Source: a virus. Taken from it: a DNA stretch of 20,569 bases. The notes beneath the pieces were generated by a model that worked only from the letters and a program-made list of their open reading frames with translations, ran no database searches and was not told where the DNA came from. The translations under genes were made by a program, and so were the position numbers. The stretch covers positions 1 to 20,569 of the IMG/VR virus record IMGVR_UViG_3300034283_000973; one strand, 5' to 3'. The first letter of the stretch is position 1. Each line of letters begins with the position of its first letter. Below, one piece after another: positions 10,801 through 18,400 of this stretch.

Positions 10801-10833
10801 TTGGTATAAAACTCATACCCAACTTGGTATAAA
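10801..10833 (+). promoter_or_regulatory. Tandem extended -10 promoter elements
   Basis: TTGGTATAAA occurs at 10801-10810 and 10824-10833, 23 bases apart. Each contains TGG directly before TATAAA, the TGn-TATAAT form of an extended -10, which needs no -35 box; none is visible. The ATACC between them is the inverse of GGTAT, making overlapping dyads. These are the best candidates for the late rightward promoter. Confidence 0.55.
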
Positions 10834-10836
10834 TGA

Positions 10837-10872
10837 AAAGGGATTCCGGCCCTTTGAATATTCCGGCCCTTT
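10837..10872 (+). repeat. 13-bp direct repeat with competing hairpins in terminase leader
   Basis: ATTCCGGCCCTTT is present at 10843-10855 and 10860-10872. AAAGGG at 10837-10842 can pair with the CCCTTT of either copy; the second is followed by ATTTTA. The two folds exclude each other. The ribosome site of the terminase (AGGAG at 10878) follows six bases later. Confidence 0.5.
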
Positions 10873-10887
10873 ATTTTAGGAGATTAC

Positions 10888-12750
10888 GTGGCTGATAACT
10901 CAGCAGATATTGCCAAGCGTATTATCCTTGGATGTGTAGCAGAAGGTATTACTATCGAGGCCGCTTGCGGTTCCGCCGGTAAGTCTATTAAGACTTATGA
11001 GTACTACCGTCGCACAGATAAAATTTTTGCAGATAAGGTTGATCGAACCCGCCTTGGACTTAAGGATAAACAGTTCCAAGACGGCGATGTTCACGACCTA
11101 TCCTTTGCAGACTTTAGACAGAAGTTCCTGCACTCTAGGACATTTCCTCATCAGCAGAACTTGGTAGATGTCATCGAAGGTAGAGATCCTTCTTGGCTAC
11201 ACCCCAGTATGAAATTTGAACCAGGCCTTGCCTCAAACCGCGTACTGATAAATATTCCGCCAAACCACGCCAAGTCAATTACGATTACCGTTGACTACGT
11301 CACCTGGCAGGTAGCACGTAACCCCAACTTCCGAGTGCTGATAGTCTCACAGACACAGCAACTCGCAGCTGACTTTCTCTACGCCATCAAGCAAAGACTA
11401 ACGCATCCTATGTATGCAGACCTCCAAAGTGCTTATGCTGCTGGCGTAGGGTTTAACTCTAAATCCGCATCGTGGCAGGCAACCCGTGTCACCTTCGGTG
11501 ATGAACTCCGTGAGTCATCTGAAAAGGACCCGAACATCGAAGCCGTTGGTATCGGCGGTCAGATTTACGGTAAGCGTGCCGATATGATTATCGTAGATGA
11601 CGCCGTTACCTTGAAGAACGCTAATGAGTTTGAGAAGCAAATCCGGTGGCTAACCCAAGACGTGCGTTCCCGTCTTAACCCTACCGGTAAGTTAATTATT
11701 ATTGGAACACGAGTAGCCTCGGTAGACCTATACCGCGAGCTACGCCAAGAAGATAGATACCCAGGTGGCCAAGTCCCTTGGAAGTATCTAGCGATGCCAG
11801 CCCTGCTTACAGCAGATGAAGACCCTGACAAGTGGGAGACTTTGTGGCCAGCATCCGATGCCCCCTTTGATGGACAAGAAGAAGCTGATAAGAACGAAGA
11901 CGGCTTATACCCTCGTTGGTCTGGTCGTAACTTATATAACGAACGCCAAGCGATGGATGCTAGTACGTGGGCTTTGGTCTATCAGCAACAGGATGTATCT
12001 GAAAACGCTGCCTTTGACCCCGTCTGTGTAAAAGGTTCTATTGATGGAATGCGTAAGGCTGGCAACTTAACTGCAGGCCACCCAGGACATCCACGAGACT
12101 TAAACGGCTTTACCTACATCTGCGGCCTAGACCCTGCGATGATTGGCGATACGGCAGCTATCTGTTACGCCATTGATAGATCAACGAGCAAGAGGTATAT
12201 AGTAGATGCTATCAAGATTAGCCGTCCGTCTCCAGCCGATATCCGTAATCTTATTTTTGATTGGACAGCCCTTTACTCTCCGTCAGAGTGGATTATCGAA
12301 AAGAACGCCTTCCAGTCTTTCTTAACACAGGACGAAGGTATTCGTATGCACCTAGCATCACGCGGCGTGCAGTTTAAGGAACACCATACAGGTTCTAATA
12401 AATGGGATGCCGGTTTCGGTGTGGCATCTATGGCTACCCTTTTTGGTACTAAGCAGTTTGACGGTAAGCACCATCGAGATAACTTGATACACCTTCCATC
12501 AGATCAGACTGAGAACATCAAGGCTCTGATAGAGCAGTTAATTACCTGGACTCCAACGACTAAGGGTAAGACCGATATGGTTATGGCTCTCTGGTTCTGT
12601 GAGATTAGAGCACGTGAGATGCTCAACTACGGCAAGTACGCAACCCACCATATGAAGAATCCTTTCCTCTCTCGTCACGAGATAGGCAAAAGAACAGTGA
12701 TTAACCTAGAAGAAGCATTCGCAGAGCAAAACAAAATCAGAGTCGTATAG
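10888..12750 (+). CDS. terL: Terminase large subunit
   Basis: 620 aa from GTG 10888, with AGGAG five bases upstream. ATPase part: Walker A-like PPNHAKS (124-130), a form seen in phage terminases, Walker B MIIVDD (233-238), coupling motif IIGTR (271-275). Nuclease part: GLDPAMIGDTAA with Asp415 begins an RNase H-like fold, followed by YIVDAIKIS and WIIEKNAFQSF and ending in a stretch before the C-terminus. Residues about 8-55 (AKRIILGCVAEGITIEAACG ... TYEYYRR) read like a helix-turn-helix, as in small terminase subunits, and no separate small-subunit gene is seen. It drives DNA packaging and cuts concatemers. First gene of the late arm. Confidence 0.95.
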   Translation: MADNSADIAKRIILGCVAEGITIEAACGSAGKSIKTYEYYRRTDKIFADKVDRTRLGLKDKQFQDGDVHDLSFADFRQKFLHSRTFPHQQNLVDVIEGRDPSWLHPSMKFEPGLASNRVLINIPPNHAKSITITVDYVTWQVARNPNFRVLIVSQTQQLAADFLYAIKQRLTHPMYADLQSAYAAGVGFNSKSASWQATRVTFGDELRESSEKDPNIEAVGIGGQIYGKRADMIIVDDAVTLKNANEFEKQIRWLTQDVRSRLNPTGKLIIIGTRVASVDLYRELRQEDRYPGGQVPWKYLAMPALLTADEDPDKWETLWPASDAPFDGQEEADKNEDGLYPRWSGRNLYNERQAMDASTWALVYQQQDVSENAAFDPVCVKGSIDGMRKAGNLTAGHPGHPRDLNGFTYICGLDPAMIGDTAAICYAIDRSTSKRYIVDAIKISRPSPADIRNLIFDWTALYSPSEWIIEKNAFQSFLTQDEGIRMHLASRGVQFKEHHTGSNKWDAGFGVASMATLFGTKQFDGKHHRDNLIHLPSDQTENIKALIEQLITWTPTTKGKTDMVMALWFCEIRAREMLNYGKYATHHMKNPFLSRHEIGKRTVINLEEAFAEQNKIRVV

Positions 12751-12759
12751 GAGATAACA

Positions 12760-12906
12760 ATGGCACAGATGAAGAAGCCCACACCAAAGCCAACAGTCAA
12801 GGCTAAGAAGCCACTTACAAAGTCTGAAAAAGATTTTATCTCTGGTCAGAAGATGAAGGCAAAGACTACTAAGAAGACCGGCGTTTACCCAAACACAGCT
12901 AATTAA
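12760..12906 (+). CDS. Small Lys/Pro-rich protein
   Basis: 48 aa from ATG 12760, ten bases after the terminase stop with GGAG nearby. About a third of residues are Lys (KKPTPKPTVKAKKPLTK, MKAKTTKKT). It is probably disordered and nucleic-acid binding. Basic peptides between terminase and portal in actinophages may be virion or packaging accessories; no homology is recognisable. Similar composition to the 46-aa protein at 14692. Confidence 0.65.
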   Translation: MAQMKKPTPKPTVKAKKPLTKSEKDFISGQKMKAKTTKKTGVYPNTAN

Positions 12907-12916
12907 GGACCCCACA

Positions 12917-14674
12917 TTGCTATCAGTCAAAGAAGTTGACGCGAAACTATCGCGGCTACGCACACGGTCAGCATCACGCGACCAGCGTATGCGCGACGTG
13001 CTTTCAGTACGTCAAGGAGATATCTCAAAGGTATTTCCATCTATGTTCTCCGAGGACTATCCTAAGCCTCTCGTTGCCAACTTCATTGACGTAGCAGCAC
13101 GTGACCTAGCAGAAGCGATGGCACCACTGCCATCCTTTAACTGCTCAGCAACTAATATGGTTTCCGATGCTGCACGTAAAGCTGCAGATACTCGTACCCG
13201 CATTGCAAACTTCTATGTTTCAAACTCTGACCTACAACTCCAGATGTACACCGCAGCCGATTGGTATAACACCTACGGTATGTGTGTTGGTATGGTTGAG
13301 ATGGATTACGATGATAACAACCCACGTATCCGTATGCTCAACCCATTTGGTGTCTACCCAGAGTTAGACCGATACGGCAGAACTTTATCTCTTACTCAGG
13401 TCATCATTACAGATGCAGAGTCTTTAGCCTCACAGTACCCAGAGTTCTATGAGCAGATTTTAGGACGCAATCAGTACCAATTATCTTCACCGTATGTATC
13501 AATGGTGCGCTATCACGACAAGGATCAGGATCTGCTCTACTTACCAGAGCGTAAGAACCTAGTCCTATCTTCAACACCGAACATTCTTGGCAAGTGTATG
13601 GCACGTACCGTAATGCGTTCATCCCTAGATGGAGAAGCACGCGGTCAGTTTGATGATGTGCTCTCAGTACAACTCGCTCGTGCTCGCTTTGCTATTTTGC
13701 AGATTCAGGCAGCTGAGAAATCTATCCAAGCACCTATTGCTATCCCGCAAGATGTACAGGAACTTGCACTTGGACCAGATGCGATTATGCGTTCTGCTAA
13801 CCCACAAGGCATTCGTCGTGTACCACTAGAACTTCCACCTGGAGTCTTTACTGAATCCGGTGTCCTAGAACGTGAACTTCGACTCGGTGCTCGTTACCCA
13901 GAATCTCGCTCAGGTAACATTGACGCTTCCGTTGTTACTGGTCGTGGTGTGCAAGCGCTACAGGCTGGATTTGATACACAGATTAAGGCAGCACAAGCAC
14001 AGTTTGCTCGACTATTTACAGAACTTGCATCACTCTGCTTTGAAGCAGATGAGAAAGTATTTGGCGGTATCCCAAAGACTATTAAGGGAACCGACGACGG
14101 AACACCGTATGTACTTAAATACATCCCATCACGCGACATCAAGGGCGAGTACGGCGTAGATGTCCGTTACGGCATTATGTCCGGTATGGATCCTAACCGT
14201 GCCATCATTGCTTTACTACAAATGCGTTCAGATAAACTCGTCTCACGTGACTATGTACGCCGTGAGATTCCAATGGACCTTAACGTTACACAAGAGGAAC
14301 AACGTGTTGATATTGAAGAGATGCGCGACTCTTTGCGGGTTGCTGTTGCTCAGTACGCTCAGGCGATACCGGCACTCGCGGCGCAAGGCCAAGACCCTTC
14401 ACAGATTATCGGGCGTATCGCAGCTGTTATCCAAGGTCGCCAAAAGGGACAAGCGCTAGAGAACATTATCGAAAAGGCATTTATGCCAGAACCAGCCCCA
14501 ACCCCAGAGATGCCACCTATGGCACCAGGTATGGAGCAACAGATTCCAGCAGCAGGTGTGGCCCCCGCTCCTGCCTCGCAGCAACCTCCACAAGAACAAG
14601 CTGGTCAGGCCCCTGCTGCTGGTCAACGTCCAGATATAGCCCAACTACTAGCCGGTATTTCCGGCGCAGCTTAA
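12917..14674 (+). CDS. Portal protein
   Basis: 585 aa from TTG 12917, behind AAGGA. The order of features fits an actinophage portal: N-terminal helical part with VFPSMFSEDYPKPLVANFID, then RIANFYV, the wing/stem region with YNTYGMCVGMVEMDYDDNN and PRIRMLNPFGVYPELDRYGR, and a later helical part with IDASVVTGRGVQALQAGFDT. The last 75 residues are Pro/Ala/Gln-rich (PAPTPEMPPMAPGME) and likely flexible, extending from the clip or crown. Position directly after terminase supports the call. The portal forms the dodecameric DNA gate at one capsid vertex. Confidence 0.88.
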   Translation: MLSVKEVDAKLSRLRTRSASRDQRMRDVLSVRQGDISKVFPSMFSEDYPKPLVANFIDVAARDLAEAMAPLPSFNCSATNMVSDAARKAADTRTRIANFYVSNSDLQLQMYTAADWYNTYGMCVGMVEMDYDDNNPRIRMLNPFGVYPELDRYGRTLSLTQVIITDAESLASQYPEFYEQILGRNQYQLSSPYVSMVRYHDKDQDLLYLPERKNLVLSSTPNILGKCMARTVMRSSLDGEARGQFDDVLSVQLARARFAILQIQAAEKSIQAPIAIPQDVQELALGPDAIMRSANPQGIRRVPLELPPGVFTESGVLERELRLGARYPESRSGNIDASVVTGRGVQALQAGFDTQIKAAQAQFARLFTELASLCFEADEKVFGGIPKTIKGTDDGTPYVLKYIPSRDIKGEYGVDVRYGIMSGMDPNRAIIALLQMRSDKLVSRDYVRREIPMDLNVTQEEQRVDIEEMRDSLRVAVAQYAQAIPALAAQGQDPSQIIGRIAAVIQGRQKGQALENIIEKAFMPEPAPTPEMPPMAPGMEQQIPAAGVAPAPASQQPPQEQAGQAPAAGQRPDIAQLLAGISGAA

Positions 14675-14691
14675 GCGAGGGAGGTGTAAAT

Positions 14692-14832
14692 ATGAACAAA
14701 GGATCACGCGCAGCCGCACCAATGGCAAAGCCAAAGGAAGGCAAGATGGACCATTCCAAGCCAGCAGGTGGCAAGGTAATGGCATCAATGATGCCAGCAG
14801 GTCGCCCAGGCAAGAAGACAAAAAAGGGTTAA
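14692..14832 (+). CDS. Small basic Ala/Gly/Lys-rich protein
   Basis: 46 aa from ATG 14692, with a very strong ribosome site (GAGGGAGGTG). The product is basic and low-complexity (GSRAAAPMAKPKEGK ... PGKKTKKG), probably disordered. The strong ribosome site suggests it is made in quantity, as expected for a virion or DNA-binding accessory. No family recognised. Confidence 0.68.
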   Translation: MNKGSRAAAPMAKPKEGKMDHSKPAGGKVMASMMPAGRPGKKTKKG

Positions 14833-14859
14833 TAAATTTAGTGGAAGGTGTATGGGACG

Positions 14860-15069
14860 ATGGACAATAATAAGATTCGTCGTCCTATACGCTCTTCTGA
14901 CTTTGTTGTAGTACTTGCAGAAACTGCGTATAATTTATCGCAGGTTGTATCAGGATTTTTTGAATCATTATTAGAAATAAGTATTTACCATTCTAACCAC
15001 AAGACTGAAACTAATCAGGCGTGGGAAGAGATGGCGCAAGACCTAGAGACTTTAGAGGAGGACCGATGA
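14860..15069 (+). CDS. Hypothetical protein
   Basis: 69 aa from ATG 14860; GTG 14848 in the same frame is an alternative and would add four residues. Starts MDNNKIRRPIRSSDF, then a moderately hydrophobic helix (VVVLAETAYNLSQVVSGFF), and an acidic end (AWEEMAQDLETLEEDR). The stop overlaps the next start as ATGA. It may be a small virion or scaffold-related protein; nothing specific is visible. Confidence 0.7.
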   Translation: MDNNKIRRPIRSSDFVVVLAETAYNLSQVVSGFFESLLEISIYHSNHKTETNQAWEEMAQDLETLEEDR

Positions 15070-15470
15070 CAACAGCACCAATGAATCCATTGGCTGGCCC
15101 TGCAGGTCCTGGCAAATATTCAACACGTACAGATAACCTAGATATGGGTTCAATCGCATACGGAGAAGGTGTAGAGACAGCCGCTATTAAAGCAGGCGCT
15201 CCACTTGCAAAGACTGGCGAAGTACGAGGTATGCCAGCATCCGAAGTACGTGCTGTTGCAGAAGAAGTTATTCCATTGTTTGCAGAAACGCAACGTCCTA
15301 ACGAAGTTATTTCATCGGGTATTGATATTGGACCAGGCGTTGGATCTCAAGCACTAATGATGTCTAAGTCAGTTACAAAGACTTCAGATACTTTAGCAAA
15401 GATGTTACCTTTTGATACAGATGGCTCTATTGCTATCTTGTATTCAGAAGCCGTTGCGCGAGGTGATTAG
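15066..15470 (+). CDS. Hypothetical virion-associated protein
   Basis: 134 aa from ATG 15066, overlapping the previous stop as ATGA, with GAGGA upstream; the in-frame extension to 15021 lies inside the preceding gene and is not coding-like. N-terminal 35 residues are Gly/Pro/Ala-rich, followed by GEGVETAAIKAGAPLAKT, a helix (SEVRAVAEEVIPLFAET) and the C-terminal VTKTSDTLAKMLPFD. The stop TAG overlaps the next start (TAGTG). Location between portal and the giant virion gene suggests a structural or scaffold role. Confidence 0.72.
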   Translation: MTTAPMNPLAGPAGPGKYSTRTDNLDMGSIAYGEGVETAAIKAGAPLAKTGEVRGMPASEVRAVAEEVIPLFAETQRPNEVISSGIDIGPGVGSQALMMSKSVTKTSDTLAKMLPFDTDGSIAILYSEAVARGD

Positions 15471-18400
15471 TGCCTGATAATCTAAAAGCAGCAGCTGCTG
15501 CTGCGGGTTTAAGCGAACAAGAACAAAGAGAAATGGAAGCGTTATCTAAGACGCTTTCAGTACATCGTGAACTTTCTAACCTGCCAAAAAAAACTGCAGA
15601 ACAAGCATACGCCTCTAAGTCACCTCAACAGCAAGAGGCTCTTAAGCGTGTAGCTGGAACAGAAAATCCTGCAGCTAAACCACAACGTGGTTTCTTTGGG
15701 ACTGCTTGGCACTATACAGGTGGAGCGCTTCTAGCAGGTCTTACCGAAGTTTCTGACTTAACAACTCGCGCCTATCGTACCGGTGCTATCTCTCTTTTAG
15801 AAAAAAAGAATCTTGCAGATGCTTGGACTCGTGCAAACGATAAAGGCGACAAAGTATTTAACCCAGGTCGTATTGAAAAGGCTGTATCTAGGTTTGGTCA
15901 AGACCGTGTAAACGTAGCAATGCGTGTTGCAGCTGGAGAAAAACTTAGCGCTATTGCATCATCTGGTACTGAAGAAGAACGTAACATTGCCGCCCTCGCA
16001 GCTCAGAATAAAGATGATTTATTTCAAGATGCGCTTGATGCTGCACAAGCAGCTAAGTACTCACCTGGACGTCAAGTTGCAAACCTTATTACCCCAGAAG
16101 AATTAGAAGGATCAGGCTTTTTCTACAAAGCGGTATCTGGAGCAGTAGATGCCCTTTACAGAATCCGTACTGATCCATTTATTGTTGCTGGTAAAATAAA
16201 GCGTGCGATTGATATATCTCGTTACTCGCTTGATGTTGTTATTGGTGGCGGTAAAGTTGATGAAGTATTTGCTAGACCTCAAGTGCAAAACTTTTGGAAC
16301 CAATACGGTGCAGAACTTGGTAACTATAAAAAGGCTATTGACTCAGGAGCTACACAAGAAGCAGTAGACATTAAAAAACGTCTGAATATTCTTGCTCCAG
16401 AGTTTGGTGATCCAGTAATTAAATCATTTATTGATATCAATGTACCTATCACTAATGCTGAAACTGCTAAGGCTTTTTTTCAAAATGCTGACCAAGTAAC
16501 AGAAATGATGAAAGGCCAAATTGGTCGCAAGCGTGTGATGATTCCACGTATGGATGCTTTGCGTCAGGCCCGTGTTAATACAGTAACTACAGCAAACCGT
16601 GTCTTTGATATGGATAAAATTGCCCCACGTTTTATTGATGATCTTTATTTTGGTGGGGCTGCAACAGATGATGGTATTGCTAAGGCAATTATTGATGGCA
16701 AAGAAACTATTATTACAAATGTAAAAGCACAAGCAGATGCCAGAAAAACAGCGCGTTTTTCAATGGCACAGGTTCAATATAGAATTGATAAGTTTAAGGC
16801 TAAGTTTAGCCTAGTACCTTTCTTTGAAGACAGCCTATTTGATGTTACATCTGCAGACGGTGCTCAGAAGGTATATCGCTACGCACGTTTAGTTTTACCA
16901 GCAAACGATTCTAAACTTATTGCTCAAGCATTTGACAGTGCTGAAGTAGGACGCAAGAAGGAAATTTTCTACGGACTGCAATCTACTATTGCAGATATTC
17001 GTGGACTTAATATTACTAAAGAAGGCAAAGCTATTGCTGACCCTTTACGTATGGGTCCTAATAAAGTTTTTGCTTCAACAGTTGATGGATATAATCCAGC
17101 TGCGCTACCAGATGGTGAGCAGGTTGGTCTTATTCTATCTGACCTTTCAGACTATGTGACCACACTCAGTGTACGTGACATTGATAGAGCAGCAGCGCGA
17201 TCTGGAATTATCCAACGTGTATTTGGGTTAGCGCACTCTAACTGGGTAGAGAAGATGACTACAGGTTGGTCATTCCTTACACTTGCAGGTCCTCGTTATG
17301 CGGTACGTAATGCAACAGAAGATTTAATGGTTCACCTTGCAATCGGTGAGTCACCATTTGGCTTAGTAAAAGCACGTGCTCTTTCAACACGCCTACGCAC
17401 AGCACGTCAAATGGAAAAAGGTTTAACGGATTTCGATAAGATATCAGCTAACCCACTAGGTGGAGTTATGCGTTTTGTTAATAAAAAAGAATCTAAGCGC
17501 TATGGTGCTGAGATTGAAGCAGCAGATGGCGATATTAAACTAATTCGTGAAATTACTGCACGTGCTTTGAACGAAGGCAAGTTGACTCGTTTCTATGAGA
17601 AAACAGGTCTTGGTAAATTCACAGATGCTGACCGTGCTGCACTTGCTGAACAAATTAAATATGGCGATTTAGACAATGCCCTTATGGATGTTGTCGAAGG
17701 TGGAAAGAATGCCTTTACTGGACTTGATTCATATACACGTACTATAAACTTTACTCGCAAAAACAAAGTACGCACTGCTGAGTTAGCATACGACCTTGAA
17801 AAAGGTAGAGTAGCGCTTGGCAGAGGCAAGGGTGGCTATAAGCAAATGGCCCCTCTTGCAGATGAAGCATCTCAAGTTGCTTGGATTATGCGTATTGGTT
17901 ATTACTCAAATGACAGATTAGGTCGCATTGCAGTTGCTAATCTTGCAGATGATGCTTTGGGTGAAACAGCAGCTATATCAAAGATTACAACGTGGCTTAA
18001 TGATCCAAAGAATGCCAAGTTGGTATCAGCATTTCGTATGGAAGAGCGAGGCATCTCTACAGATGAGCACGCTAAACGCATCTATGATGCAGCAAAGCAA
18101 CTCTTTGTTAAGAAAGACGGCAAGATTAACCAAGAACTTCTTGGCAAAGTGCGTGCATTTGACGATGAACTCGGTGAATACCGCATTACTGGTAAGTTAG
18201 GTTTAGATGATCTGCCTAAATCAGAGGCAGATGTCCCAACATATATCGTTGGCCCACAGTTAGTTCCTATTACTGATACCGGTAACTACGCTTCATCCTT
18301 TATGGAGTGGGGTTGGGACTGGCTAGGCAACGCTAACGCACGCTTCTCGCGTGAACCTATGGTTCTAGCTGAAATGATTAAGATTCGTAATCAGTTTAAG

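Larger units (their letters stand above)
9939..10887. other. 949-bp divergent non-coding control region
   Basis: This gap separates the leftward early operon from the rightward terminase gene. No frame in it gives a convincing protein. It holds, left to right: an imperfect long dyad (9953-9985); an AT-rich block with CTATTTT repeats (10001-10080); a GC-rich repeat cluster (about 10100-10410); a TCTCA-N5-TGAGA dyad (10415-10429); a TGTGA-N6-TCACA site (10538-10553); a predicted structured RNA segment (10655-10746); a second TCTCA-N5-TGAGA dyad (10778-10792); tandem TTGGTATAAA (10801, 10824); and a hairpin/direct-repeat leader before the terminase start. It likely contains promoters and operators and possibly a replication origin or packaging site. 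Confidence 0.8.

Noticed and set aside
9939-10887. DnaA-box-based origin
   Set aside because: No TTATCCACA-like 9-mer was found; an origin remains possible only through the unnamed repeats.
14841-14870. 9-codon GTG peptide before the 69-aa gene
   Set aside because: Too short and without ribosome site; likely chance.
15021-15065. N-terminal extension of the 134-aa late gene
   Set aside because: It overlaps the preceding gene and reads as out-of-frame sequence; ATG 15066 has ATGA coupling and GAGGA upstream.
15581-15595. A8 run as a programmed frameshift site
   Set aside because: The reading frame continues for over 1500 codons through it and the alternative frames stop quickly; no overlapping gene follows.
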